Shown: positions 10,730 to 21,326, counted from the stretch's first letter. The stretch is 64,000 nt of DNA from Rhipicephalus microplus (GCF_043290135.1 NC_134701.1:206581101-206645100), one strand, 5' to 3'. Notes: generated by a model not told the origin, from the sequence alone. Program-made: numbers and translations.

Positions 10730-12132
10730 AGAAACAGAAAGGTTGAGAGGGTACTAGCTAGAACGCACTACTCAGTGCATCTGCATTAGCATTTAGCTTC
10801 CCCCCCACTTTTTTTTAGCGAACGTCAAAGTTGCGCTGTCGGAGTATCTTGCTCCATCTCAGTAACCGGCCTTTTTTAGGCGACGATACCTATGCGGTAC
10901 CAAGAGCGGCTCACACTTGCGACGTTGCACAGGGGAACAACGATACGGCTTGCTGCGGATTGACTCCTCACCGCTTAGCTCGATATCAAGTTCGATCACC
11001 CTCGTGTTGCCGGGGCGGTCCGAAAACACGTCTCCAAACTCGGAAACAATCTTTCTCGGGTCCTCCTTTTGGACTTCTCTTGAACTAGGCTTTAGGTTCA
11101 ACTGTTCCAAGGTTATCTCGGATTCTCTTTCGATTACATCGCTAGAACTAAAATTTCTGCTCCTTCTTCTTCTGAAGCATTCAACAGCAGATTCACGACC
11201 GCTTGACGTTGAACGTATGGTTTCATCAAGTTGTAAATTTTGTTTGGCCGCCTTCCTGATTTCACTTCATAATTGGTGTCGGAAAGCTTCGAAAATACTT
11301 TGGCGGGCCCTTCCCAATGAACCTCAAGCTTGTTCCTTTTGGACGGCTGCACCAGCATTACCTGACTTCCTACTTCAAAAATGCGCTTTTTCGCCCATTT
11401 GTCGTTATACTCCTTCGACAACACTTGTGCAGCTTTCATGTGGCTTTCCCCTAGAGCTTCAATCGAGAGGTCCGCACGCTGCTCTCGAATGGGCGTTTCT
11501 CGATCATCCCTCGACAGCTCGCTCCAACTTTCCGCTACAGGCGAGAGCGTTGCAACACTCTCGCTCTGACTCAATGGCGCCATGTCGTTTCCCGCTACGC
11601 ATACCGCGCCGGTCACTTCGGCGACGGGCCGCTCGAGTGACGGCTCAAATGACACACACGAAGAATCTTGTGTCTGAGGTTCCGTCGACTCGCCGCCAAG
11701 GTCACACAGATCTGCTGCTTTTGAGCTTGTTTCCTCAGACAAAACAAGATCAAGCTCCTGCGAAAGCTTCCGCGCTTGCGATCGCGTGAGGGCCATGTAC
11801 GCTAAGTTGGGGAAGAACGATTTACCCTGCTCTTTGAGAAGTTGCTCTGAGTTGTTAGAGAAAAGATAAGGAAAACGATCGGGAAGCGCGGCAGACACAG
11901 CCGCTTCGGTGCGAAGCTTACCGAACGGGCCTTCAATGACAACCGTAGCGATTGGTAAGCAAACACTCTGCTCCTCGGCGACTTGCCTGATCCACGCGCA
12001 TTCTCCTGTACGGTCATCCGGAGACACCAATGAAGGATGGACAACGTCCATGGTTGCCGCGGAGTCTCTAAGTGCTGGACACGCTTTCCCGTTCACTCTA
12101 ATTTTTTGGAAATACGGCTCCAACAACCGCAT
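10730..12132 (-). pseudogene. Deleted gypsy pol: protease, integrase C-terminus, RT start, RNase H end
   Basis: In minus sense, 12132-11134 holds an aspartic protease-like start ('NGKACPALRDSAATMDVVHP', active site D-S-A), a spacer, and an integrase C-terminal SH3-like segment ('IFEVGSQVMLVQPSKRNKLE', 'HWEGPAKVFSKLSDTNYEV'). A +1 shift near 11140 leads to the RT N-terminal region ('SEFGDVFSDRPG', 'SIRSKPYRCSPVQR', 11110-10859). After a stop comes the RNase H tail ('WSKILRQRNFDVR', 'GKLNANADALS', about 10850-10740). The RT catalytic core, most of RNase H and the integrase catalytic core are gone. Finding an integrase piece before RT suggests protease-integrase-RT-RNase H order. Confidence 0.75.
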
Positions 12133-12171
12133 GTTTTTTTCTGATTCTCGAATTGTTGAGAAGGCAAACTT

Positions 12172-12310
12172 TTCCTGACAGTTTATCGCGATGCAGTTGT
12201 AGCAGATTAGCGGCTTCCGTTTGTTTTCCGATTCTAGGATAGTTGCAAACTTTTGCTGACAGTTTATCGCGATTTGCCCTTCCTTTTTGCAGTTGTAGCA
12301 GATTAGCGGC
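12172..12310 (-). repeat. Gag zinc-knuckle region with partial tandem duplication
   Basis: The sequence gcagttgtagcagattagcg occurs at about 12192 and again at about 12290, each next to 'gtttatcgcgat'. In minus sense the complete copy reads C-Y-N-C-K-K-E-G-Q-I-A-I-N-C, a CCHC knuckle whose His is Gln. The second copy has lost the middle, giving C-Y-N-C-I-A-I-N-C. It lies between gag and protease, as expected. Confidence 0.7.
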
Positions 12311-12551
12311 TTCCGTGATTCAAACGCCCATGTGGTAGAAACCTCACTCGATTTCTCCGCTTCCGTTTGCCCTTCCCCTACAGTGTCATTCGTAAGAGAC
12401 GCGCCCTTCTTGAAATTACGGTACAGAACGGGTTTCCGTTGATCAGGTTTCCTTAAAAAGCCCTCTTTCCTTTCATCCTTTTAAACGCGCACTGCCCTGC
12501 TATGCAACTTTTGGCGAGTATAATACTCCTCAGCTAACTCTGCTGCCTTGT

Positions 12552-13529
12552 TTAGCTGTACTTCACCAAGTCTGTACTGCAGCCAAAGTTCACATCCTCC
12601 TCGATGCAGCGGTAGAATTGCTCCAATGCAGCGCATTCCAGCACTTTATCGCGGTCGTCATAAACACCTTCGCCCTTGAGCCATTCAATTAAATCGGCCT
12701 TAAGACGAAACGCGAAGTCAACGTGTGACTCATTCCCCTTTTTAGCATACCGGAACCTTTGCCTGAAAGCCTCCGGTGAAGACTTATAACGTCTCAAGAG
12801 CACTTCCTTGACCTCGTCATAGCTCTCAAACGCTTCCCTCGACAAGCAAGTTATCGCGTCGGACACTTCGCCGGGAAGAAGAGCTAACAGGTTCCGCGCC
12901 CAAAGAGACCGCTCCAAAGCGTTTCGCTCACAGACGTGTTCAAACTTGACGAGATACTTCGCCATGTCCTCGCCTACTACGAACGGTGGCAGTCGGTCCC
13001 GATTTCTAAAACTGCTGACCTGGATCGTCGGAGAAGCTAGGCTAGGCGCCTGCGAACACTGTAAGATTGCCAATTCTATTCGTTTCAACTCGAGACGCTC
13101 CTGTCTCTCGGCCTCCTCGCGCTCGCGGCGTTCTCGCCTTCCAGCTTCTTCACGAACTTCTCGCCTTTCAGCGTCTTCACGTTCGCGAGCTTCGCGCCTT
13201 TCAGCTTCTTCACGTTCGCGAGCTTCGCGCCTTTCAGCTTCTTCACGTTCGCGAGCTTCTCGCCTTTCAGCTTCTTCACGTTCGCGAGCTTCTCGCCTTT
13301 CAGCCTCCTCGCGGCGTGCTTTGATATCCACCCAGGCCTCATCGACTTCCTCAGCCGACACCCCCTCATCCTTCATGATCTCAAGGATCGCTTGATTTCG
13401 TTTCGCACGGACCAAAGTAATGCCAAGTTCCTCACAAATTTCGATGAGTTCCTTCACTTTAAGGTTCTCCATCGTTCCCAATAGCCTCTTGCTGTTTGCC
13501 CCTGTTAAGAATCTACTTGCCGTACCCAC
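12552..13529 (-). CDS. Retrotransposon gag with charged helix repeat
   Basis: An open frame of 325 codons. The natural start is probably the internal Met at 13472 ('MENLKVKELIEICEELGITL'). Residues about 70-145 are a run of near-identical EREEAERREA units (10 residues, about five and a half copies), which should form a long charged single helix. The C-terminal part ('YLVKFEHVCERNALERSLWA', 'LLALLPGEV', 'YKSSPEAFRQRF') resembles the SCAN-like capsid of tick gypsy gag proteins. The frame is open from end to end, unlike pol of the same element. Confidence 0.82.
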   Translation of the reverse strand: MGTASRFLTGANSKRLLGTMENLKVKELIEICEELGITLVRAKRNQAILEIMKDEGVSAEEVDEAWVDIKARREEAERREAREREEAERREAREREEAERREAREREEAERREAREREDAERREVREEAGRRERREREEAERQERLELKRIELAILQCSQAPSLASPTIQVSSFRNRDRLPPFVVGEDMAKYLVKFEHVCERNALERSLWARNLLALLPGEVSDAITCLSREAFESYDEVKEVLLRRYKSSPEAFRQRFRYAKKGNESHVDFAFRLKADLIEWLKGEGVYDDRDKVLECAALEQFYRCIEEDVNFGCSTDLVKYS

Positions 13530-13777
13530 TATAAGTCAACTAGCATGACACGCAAGCAATTTTTCACACTCCCGTGTTTACCCTCTCCGCATTAACTTTG
13601 GTTTCAAAGCGCTTTGACTTGGCTTGAAACGATCAAAGCTCACTTCAATGCTTCACACAGCCCTTCTCTAAAGTACTACAACCTGAGCTAGAGTAGTCTG
13701 GTGAACTGAGGGGAAAACGTCAGGCACTCACCGCATCGATGTCGCTGACGCCGGCCGATCCCGCAGCTGCCAACCAC

Positions 13778-14490
13778 TGTTTCGAAAGACGGCGACGCAA
13801 ACACGGACACGAAGGCGCCACTGCTTCGAATTCCACCGGGAAGGTCACCAGCCGTTTGGTAGCGTAGGTTTCTCAGCTCGCGACTGCTTCTGCGCAGAGC
13901 TGATAGACGAGCGGACGAGACGACGGTGAGTTAAACAAGGTTTATGTAGAGCATATATACAGAGGCGTTACAAATTCGGCAGTGGGGCCGACAGAGACTC
14001 GAAGAGCCGAGCTCTCCTCTCTAACACATAGGTCTGCTCTCAAACGGGTCTGCTGCGACACACACGTCGACTCTCCACCAGGTCTCCCCCTCGCGACGCG
14101 CCGCAGGGCTTCTTTTATATGCACCGGGTCCAACCCAAATGTCCAACCAGAAGCGCTGCTGGTCGTCAGGTCAGACTCCTCCAATGGGGGTCGCCGCTGG
14201 GCCGCGTCATTCTTTCTCATCGAATCTGGAGAGGCTGCGCTGCAGGTGGCTGCGCCCAAGGACGAGTGACGTCGCCGTGCATTGCGTCAGACCCCCAGAC
14301 AGGAAGACGCCGGTTGTTTACTCGACGGGCTCGCTTACTGAGGTGACTCACTGCACGTGCACGCCAGAAAGGCGCCGTCGCCCGTTGTAGCCGTTGAGTT
14401 GTTCGCGTCAGGCGGACTCGCGGGCTGGCCTTGACACAGATTGCCTTGTTCAGAGGCACGGACGTTCGCTGTCGACTCGCCGGCATAACA
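13778..14490 (-). repeat. 5' LTR of the 5.04 kb LTR element
   Basis: This partners 9450-10159 (about 95% identity; 713 bp). In minus sense it begins TGTTATGCC and ends TTTCGAAACA; the next internal bases 'gtggttggcagctgcggg' are the likely primer-binding site. The flank gtct at 14491-14494 is the second copy of the target duplication. Confidence 0.93.
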
Positions 14491-14745
14491 GTCTCCATTT
14501 TTCTGCTCCGTAGCTAAGTACCGGCAAGATACAGCTGTTATATACCTTCCTCTTGAGGGATATTGGCAATCCACCTATCATAATTTGAGAGTGCTTGCCA
14601 AATGTGCTCCACCCCATTCTTATTCTTCTAGTTGCTTCCATCTCGTGGTTCGGCTCTGCGGTAATTACCTGCCCTAAGTAGACATTGTCTTTTCCAACTT
14701 GAAGTGCACTATTACCTATCTCGAAGTGCTGCTCTTTTCGAAGTG
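14491..14745 (-). mobile_element. RTE-like LINE, upstream part
   Basis: The minus strand reads 'YLGQVITAEPNHEMEATRRI', 'GWSTFGKHSQIM' and 'LPISLKRKVYNSCILPVLSY' then 'GAEKWR'. These are typical of the region after the RT fingers in RTE-type ORF2. The last codons join in frame to the piece at 9449 once the LTR element and one target copy are removed. Its upstream limit near 14745 is set only by loss of recognisable sequence. Confidence 0.8.
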
Positions 14746-14889
14746 TTGCATACAAACGAGTGTTACCAGATGCCACCAAGGAAACAAGTGAATTTTCATC
14801 GCAAAAGAAGCCCAAATAAAACAAGCACGTTTACATGGGCGTTATTAACCATAGTTGTTGATTCCTCCGACATACGTTCGTCTTCAGCA

Positions 14890-15270
14890 CGCAACCACAC
14901 ACATGAGGGGATCAGAGGGGGGGGGGGAGTACATGAAATCTGCCCCATACATTGACTTAGGAGTAGGATGGGGGGCACTGCGATGGACCTTCGCTCCCGT
15001 TCAAAGGGAACTCTGCTGAATCCTATACACTCAACCATGCGCCCGCCCGCCCGCCCGCCCACCCGTCCATCTGTCTGCCTGTCTGTCAACATATCGAACC
15101 TTTACCAAACAACTAGACGCATGGCGCGCATCTGCACCATCTTGTGATCACATCCCGCCGGTACTGCAACAGCGCAGCGTCATCTAGTGAACATTTGAAA
15201 AGTAAGTGGTGGCTACTACAATGCATGACGGAGGAGGGACTGAGTCACAGCGTAAGGAGCTTCGCCCCTA
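14890..15270 (+). mobile_element. MITE-like element, copy IV (degraded)
   Basis: The right end 'cgtaaggagcttcgccccta' (ending 15270) is the family terminus, and a CCCG/CTGT-rich core lies at 15040-15088. The left end is unclear; an 11-G run is at 14917-14927. The body differs from copies I and II. Confidence 0.45.
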
Positions 15271-15516
15271 AGCCGTGTAATTCTTCAAGCAAAACTTTAC
15301 TAAACCATTGAATAAAGAGCAAAATAAGACGCTACGGCCAACCCTACTCGCCATATTTATTCCTAAATGGTCATGTCATATATCGACGGTTGTTGCTAGT
15401 CAACGCGGTGGTACGGAACAAGATAATTCACCAGAAGAGGTAGCTATAAAGTTAAGTCGATCAGAAATTACCGTTCGCGTTTAGGTGTGATCACAACTGT
15501 GCAATTTAACCCTACA

Positions 15517-15945
15517 CTGTGGACTAGTGGTTATCGGGCTTGACTGCTGACCCACAGGTAAAGGGATCGAATCGCGATGGTGGCCGCGTTTATGGTGAAG
15601 GCGGAAATGCTCGACGCATGCGTGCTTATGTTTAGATACACGTTAAAAGGCCACAGGCGGTCGAATTTTCTGGATACCTCCATTACGGCATCATACGTCC
15701 CAAATCTACTATATGAATATGAGACGCCGTCGTAGAGGGCTTCGGCAATTCTGACCATCTGGTGCTCATTAACGTGACCATTTCGCCTCCATCGAAATGG
15801 AACGACCACGCCGGGGATCGAACCCGCAACATTTCGGTCATCAGCTGAGCACCATAGCCACTTTTTCACCGAGACGGACTTACAGCGGCTCTCATCATAT
15901 TGTGGCTTTGGGGACGTTAAACCCCATAAATTAATCTTAACTTCG
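15517..15945. mobile_element. Cluster of two diverged tRNA-headed SINEs
   Basis: 15517-15715 is a plus-strand head ('tggactagtggttatcgggc', B-box-like 'gggatcgaatcgcg') with a Ruka-like body. 15760-15880 is a minus-strand SINE ('cgccggggatcgaacccgca'). 15895-15945 resembles the Ruka-like 3' end ('gggacgttaaacccca'). All are well diverged and sit in the intron after ABCA exon 14. Confidence 0.6.
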
Positions 15946-15968
15946 GAGTTTAGGCCTCGTCCACAAAC

Positions 15969-16188
15969 CTCGATGACTGGCTGCTCCTCTCTCAAGCTTG
16001 CCGAGGGCGCCCTCACAATGGCCTGTGCGGGAACGGTGGACCAGTTGGTGGTAAGCCGGTAGCCGGCGCCCACCACGAAGCTCCGACGGTATCGCTGGTA
16101 GTTCTTCAGTGCCTGGTCTTGCAGCCACTCCCAGGGCTCGCCATACATCAACCGCTGCACCTTGGCGCCTTCGTCGTCACTCAGGTAC
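15969..16188 (-). CDS. ABCA exon 14: second extracellular region
   Basis: The exon reads 'YLSDDEGAKVQRLMYGEPWE' then 'WLQDQALKNYQRYRRSFVVG' and ends 'EEQPVIE'. Its position before 'VTAWHS' and after the first helix of domain 2 matches the ABCA second extracellular loop. The acceptor is ataaacgcccag and the donor is ATCGAG|GTTTGT. At 220 nt it starts with one base completing an Arg codon from exon 13 and ends in phase 0. Confidence 0.85.
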
Positions 16189-16790
16189 CTGGGCGTTTAT
16201 ATCGTCACACTTTTCAGTTGATGGAAGGGCTTTTTATACATACTACTATACGGAACAGCTACTACTATTTTGGTAGAGCACATCCTAGATGCAGTGCTCA
16301 GGGTAGGGCAGTGTTCGGCTCCCAACATCTGCGAGCATTTTTATCCTAGCTTGTTGCTCTGTTTGTAGTGTAATCAAATTTTGAGAACTTTGTTTATTTT
16401 CTCAGTGTTTTCCTTTAGCGAGAGCTTCACAAGATTGTTAATAAAATATGTGGCATTTAGATTAAACGTTATCTTTTCTCTTGTTCTCCATTCTGATTGC
16501 GCACTCTTTTTGAGTGGGAGAGTTAAGTTAGTTCTGATGGCTGCACCTGAACAATGGGAAAATCAAGTGCATTCCAGAAATGTCCTCACCGATTCCATAT
16601 GGCGCAACGATATCCCCATTAGAATATTCCATTAGAACGGCTTTCACTACACCAACACCCCCCAGCTATTGAGAGTAGCGGACGGTGGTGCCAATGAAAT
16701 GCTTATTTATGTTCAGTGGATGATTATGCCTTTTTCTGTTTTCTTATGAGTTCGTTCTGCAAGGGCACCGACGTCAACATCTCTTCGTAC
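16189..16790. other. Intron 13, no element recognised
   Basis: AT-rich sequence of about 600 bases with no reading frame or repeat that I recognise. Confidence 0.5.
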
Positions 16791-16951
16791 CTTGCATATC
16801 TTCCGGCGCCCAAATTGTTTGTGCTCTCGTCAGCCGTGTAGAAAACAACCGTACGGCCAAATATTTTGCGCAGGGAATACTCGACGGCTCCGGAGTATAT
16901 GAGTTTCCTCGAGATGTGCTTTTGGTTCATGAACACGAAGAGGAAGATTAC
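16791..16951 (-). CDS. ABCA exon 13: first helix of domain 2 and loop
   Basis: The exon starts 'VIFLFVFMNQKHIS', completing the hydrophobic helix begun in exon 12 ('LMLLLPLS'), then an extracellular stretch 'RTVVFYTADESTNNLGAGRY'. The acceptor is atctcgttgcag and the donor is GCAAG|GTACGA. At 161 nt it leaves two bases that join exon 14 to make AGG (Arg). Confidence 0.85.
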
Positions 16952-17262
16952 CTGCAACGAGATGCGAGCACATTTATCCGGTATTGCACACGGCTGTTTA
17001 GGAGTTGTGCTGAAGCCTTTGTGTAACAATTCATCTTTCCATGTTGCAAAGCTAGCTGTCAGATCCCTCCCCCACTTTTCTCACCGGGACTAACTTCAGC
17101 GGGCATTTAATATTCGAGCATTACGCCTACTGAAAAGTGAGGCTGCACTGTTCAGTCGTGCGCTAAAAAGAAACAGGTTTATGATACCTTCGATGTAAGT
17201 GAGTACATAATTTCACCAAATGTCCGAAGTGATTCAAATACTCCGATGATACTCCGAGTCTG

Positions 17263-17500
17263 CCCCGCCACGGTGGTCTAGTGGCTAAGGTACTCTGCTG
17301 CTGACCCGCAGGTCGCGGGATCTTATCCCGGCTGCGGTGGCTGCATTTCCGATGGAGGCAGAAATGCTGTAGGCCCGTGTGGTCAGATTTGGGTGCACGT
17401 TAAAGAACCCCAGGTGGTCGAAATTTCCTGAAGCCTTTACTGCGGCGTCTCTCATAATCATATGGTGGTTTTGGGACGTTAAACCCAACATATCAATCGG
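17263..17500 (+). mobile_element. Ruka-like SINE, near full length
   Basis: tRNA-like head with A box in 'tggtctagtggctaaggtac' and a B-box site changed to 'gggatcttatcc'. The body 'ggctgcatttccgatggagg' and the 3' end 'ttgggacgttaaaccc' match the copy at 60100. It sits in intron 12. Flanking 'agtctg' on both sides may be a remnant of the target duplication. Confidence 0.85.
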
Positions 17501-17945
17501 TATTATCAGTCTGAATTTCTGGGCTAGTTGCTACGCGCATGTGTATATGCGAACCAACAACAATAATCATGCGCACTCACACACACGTGAGTTGTGGGTT
17601 GGGAGCGCCTTATATTAGAAAGGGAAATATGCGAAGCCTTTGATATCGTGTAGTTGGCCGCTGAATGCAGTGCTAGTGAACCTTAGGTTTATAATGTCAA
17701 AGCCCGGTTAATATTTATAAAAAAACTAAAGTGAGGGTGGGGGTGGTGGGGACGTTTAGATGATGATTGCTGTTGATTTTTTACGCATGCGTTGCGGTGT
17801 TGCAAACCGTCTTTTAAAAAGCCATAAAAATACACGATGAAAGTAAGACAGCACATTGGACACGCTCAGAGAACGCCGGAAACGTCACACCGGGGCTACT
17901 GCGTTAAACCACATGGCGCGCGTAAATGCAGCTCGACAGACTGAC

Positions 17946-18323
17946 CGAGAGGGGCAGCAGGAGCATGAGCATGGGCAGCCTGAAGTCCCGGCGGCCGTAC
18001 TGCAGCCTCTTGACGACGAGGGCGTAGAGACGCTGCTGGCCGCTCGGGTTGATGCCACCGGCGGCCGCCTTGTTGGCGTCGACCAGGGCGCAGGGGCAGT
18101 CGGGCAGCTCGGGCATGCCTTCCTCCTCGCTCCCGCCAGGGTCACGGTCCACGCAGCGAAGCACGTCTTCGAGCGCCGCCACGAACACCGACACCGAGTC
18201 GAGCAGGTACGTGTGACGGTTCTCCTCTAGTTCGCGGAGCAGCTGCGAGTGCGTTTTAAAGCGAAAGACGTTGCAAGATTGGCAGCCAAGTCTTTCGGCG
18301 TAGCTGTCTGCTGCTGCCGGTGT
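17946..18323 (-). CDS. ABCA exon 12: NBD1 tail, linker and start of domain 2
   Basis: 'LLRELEENRHTYLLDSVSVF' then 'VAALEDVLRCV' matches the C-terminal end of ABCA NBD1 ('SYGVSVTTLEEVFL'). An acidic linker follows ('DPGGSEEEG'), then 'QQRLYALVVKRLQYGRRDFR' and a helix 'LPMLMLLLPLS', the entry to domain 2 ('LLVKRFHHSRRDWK' in relatives). The donor CTCTCG|GTCAGT is firm. The acceptor is less so: gctgttaag at 18324 keeps phase 0, while CAG sites at 18308-18314 do not. Confidence 0.85.
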
Positions 18324-18833
18324 CTTAACAGCCATGGCCACAATGAGAAGGAAAGAAACGGAGTTTAAGCAAATTTGAACCCAAACATCGTGCCTTAGCA
18401 GAGCCACGTCGGTGATCGAAACCTCTTCTGAAAGAGGATGCTATGGAGGTGTCACGTCGTTCCACCAGCGTGGTATAAGTACATCAAACAGTGGAAACTG
18501 CGTGACGAGAAACGGAGCTCGCTTCATTGTCATCAGCCCCGGCATCAACAAAGTGCACAAAGGGCAATACAGATACGAAGCGGGTACCTCGTTTCTTCGC
18601 CGTTATAAGTGGGTACTTGATTCATTGACAAAATTTTAATTTATATATGGCGCAGTGAGTACCTTGCAATGGTACTTAAACTAGTCGCCCCAAGAGTGTT
18701 TACGACGGGCGCTACAAAGGCCACTGCTTCAGTTTTCGCGCGCTTGTGCTGCATGTTCCGTGCACGCCTGGCGTTTCCTTTTTTCACCACAGTGGCGCTA
18801 ATCGTCATGGTAACAAACTTATTTTTTTTTCTT

Positions 18834-19395
18834 TAGGAGCGAACCTCATTATAGGAGCACCTGTTCGTCTCTCGTAGCCGTTGTAGTGTGTAACAAGTAT
18901 AGCATTTTACCTCCAAGGTGAGGCCAGTGAGAGATTTCTTCTGTACGTTGTGGGACAATAAAAATAGTGCTCAATGTACGTGCAAATGGCTGCTAATGGG
19001 GAAAGAGAGACAGGAGCATTCGGCTTTTAGCTAACGCACACGCTGTGATCCGCATTAGTAGTCATTGGCATGTACATTGAGCACTATCTGACAAGAAAGG
19101 GTTGCTACGTTATACTCGCTGCGTGTAACCTCCTTAGTTTTAGAAAGGTTTAGCGAGCGTTGAGCCGCAGTGCCATGAATACAATGAACTAGTATATAAC
19201 ATGAACTCGAGGTGGTACCAGGAACTCGAGGTGAACGCACGAGCAGACGCACGCACGGATGGGCGGATGGACGCATGGATGGTCACACAGACGGACACAT
19301 GGACGCACGGAAGCAAGAACGGATGGACAGAAGAATGCTTCGCCCAACTCTCTATCATTCACTCCGTGGATATGCTGCCATTTTTTTTTGCGATA
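18834..19395 (-). mobile_element. MITE-like element, copy V, minus orientation
   Basis: In minus sense it begins 'atggcagcatatccacggag' (19380) then 'gagttgggcgaagc', has a short CCGT-like core (19240-19330) and the body of copies I and II ('ctcaatgtacatgccaa'). It ends near 18834 in a diverged version of the right terminus ('ttaggagcgaacctc' on plus). Inserted in intron 11. Confidence 0.6.
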
Positions 19396-20431
19396 GTGAT
19401 GTTAGTCTGGGCGAGTCTGTATGAATTCATCGCAATACATAGCACAAGAAAGACACGACGAGGAGCACAGAAAGAGCATTTGGAAAGAGCACTATATCTG
19501 GGGCAGGGAGTAGCTGGTGTGCGGTATCGTACGGTGCACTAGTTGTGTTTAATTTGACATACTTGCATATATACATGCCTCGTATAGATAGTAAATTCAC
19601 TTGAAAGTTCATGACCGTGTGGGTTTCATTTGTTGGCCAGAAATTTTTGCACAAAAAGTAAGTTATCGCGGAGCAACCAGCAACTAGCTGGAACCCACAT
19701 ATTCAAATGGTTGCATGCATAGGTGAGTCAGTCGTCGGCGAGACCCTGCGCAATAATGAAATGTAATTCCATGGGATAAAATGTGCCATGGTTGCTTGTT
19801 GAAATTGAGGTGAGCAAGAACCGCATATTTTTTCACGCGCGCACTGTAAGCTGGGTGCTTTGTTCACATGTCTCACCTACTGATCCTTTCTTTCCCCGGG
19901 CCTCGTTTCATTTTTCGCCCTATTTATTGCTGGTATTTTTCTCGTAGCCCTGATGACTAAGTTTTAATGAAATACAATTAGACCATAACAGTACTAAAAA
20001 TGTGTCGTATTTCGTGAGCACACTTCTCAGAGCTTTTTTCGACCCGTGCAGCATAGATAGCCTTAGTAGTTGATATGCATACTCGCATTTTCGATACAAT
20101 AAAAACATGTGACGCATAGGTACCGCAGAAAGTTCCAGAGATGCGTTGTTAACTTGTCGCATTGGGCTCGTGTCCACTAAATTTCCCATTGACGTAAGCA
20201 TCATTCGGCATCTTTATACATACAGCCAATGTATTTTTACTCGTATGTTAGTTTATGTAAGGCTTATCAATCGATGTGTATAGTTTCAGTCAAACGAGTT
20301 CTGCATACACCGTCATCGGCAGATCTGCTTTTGGATGACCCCCAAATACTTTTAATATCTTTACAAATGAGCTGTCTGCCAAGATGACCGAGATTCGTAC
20401 TCCTTCAAGCGGCGTTTCCCCGCGCCCTCAC
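19396..20431. other. Intron 11 remainder, no gene seen
   Basis: About 1 kb of AT-rich sequence between MITE-like copy V and exon 11. No recognisable domain or element. Confidence 0.5.
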
Positions 20432-20592
20432 CTGAATAAGGGTCTTGACGCCAGGATCTCCCACGTTCGCGTTGAGCGTTTGGTGATCGTCGGCCTTGAT
20501 GTGAGCCCGGGGAACGTAACGCCGCACTAGGTCGGCAAGAGCGCGCGCTGGGCTAAAGTTCTTCATGCCGGCTCGGATCCAGTAGCCCGTGC
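20432..20592 (-). CDS. ABCA exon 11: NBD1, after the H-loop
   Basis: 'GTGYWIRAGMKNFSPARALA' then 'DLVRRYVPRAHIKADDHQTL' and 'VKTLIQ'. 'GTGY' is the strongly conserved ABCA motif after 'LK..FG'. The acceptor is ctctatccag and the donor TTCAG|GTGAGG is near consensus. At 161 nt the first two bases complete the first Gly of GTGY, split with exon 10, and it ends in phase 0. Confidence 0.9.
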
Positions 20593-20814
20593 CTGGATAG
20601 AGAGGAATTAAGCAACACTTACTTCTAGTATGGCAAGAATAGTTCATAAGCAGCGAGACGGACAGTCATGCCAAAGGCTCTTCAGAATATTATGCACTCT
20701 AATCTGATCCCGTCCGTGGCCTTCAAACAGCCTAGAGACCAGAACCATTTCGTCCGAAAACCACTATTATAGAAATGAGCATGTACTACTGCAGGCGACA
20801 CAGTCAACGCGTAC

Positions 20815-21025
20815 CGTAGGTGGTGCGCAGGAAGAGCGGCGAGCCGCAACAGCGCAGCCTGCCAGAGGCGAGGACGGCAATGCGGTCGCCCAGGGTGTCG
20901 GCTTCCTCCATGCTGTGCGTAGTCAGCAGCATCGTCTTGTCCTCGTGGAAGCGCAGAACGCATTCCCACAGTGCGCCCTTGCACTCGGGGTCCGCACCCG
21001 CTGTGGGCTCGTCCAGAACCACGAT
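20815..21025 (-). CDS. ABCA exon 10: NBD1 Walker B, D-loop, H-loop
   Basis: 'IVVLDEPTAGADPECKGALW' contains Walker B and the D-loop; 'TTHSMEEADTLGDRIAVLAS' contains the switch His; it ends 'CGSPLFLRTTY' plus one base. All catalytic positions visible here are intact. The acceptor is ttcgcaccgcag and the donor is TACG|GTACGC. 211 nt, phase 0 in and 1 out. Confidence 0.95.
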
Positions 21026-21139
21026 CTGCGGTGCGAACACATTCGCTTGCACGTCGCGTTCCTACAGCGTGACTTTCCACGTGCACTTAACGGAAGTTTA
21101 TATTGACATGAAACTCAAATTGATATTAAACTTAAATAT

Positions 21140-21326
21140 TGTTACACAAAGTAAGGTAACTTAATGGGGGGGTTTTAATGGACCCCGAGTCCGCGATCAC
21201 GGTCTAATGATGATGATCTCCCCCGCCATGGCTCGTACCCACTCGGGGGATCGCAGTGGAGGCAACGTCGTCTTCCTTCTCTGCCCACGCTTCCCTTGAT
21301 TTTCCTGGTAATGATACTTTGTATCA
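21140..21326 (-). repeat. 3' LTR of intronic gypsy element
   Basis: 187 bp, TGTTACAC ... GTATCA on plus; its partner is 26215-26400 with about 12 differences. The outside flank atat (21136-21139) repeats at 26401-26404. The internal flank in minus sense is 'ctgagagaggaggaa', a clear polypurine tract. Confidence 0.95.

Noticed and set aside
10100..11789. Plus-strand open frames of 110-290 codons
   Set aside because: They oppose the LTR element's gag and pol and show no family resemblance; antisense shadows of the minus-strand frame at 11134-12132 and of non-coding sequence.
17856..18230. Plus-strand frame of 124 codons
   Set aside because: Antisense of ABCA exon 12, whose minus-strand reading matches a known domain.
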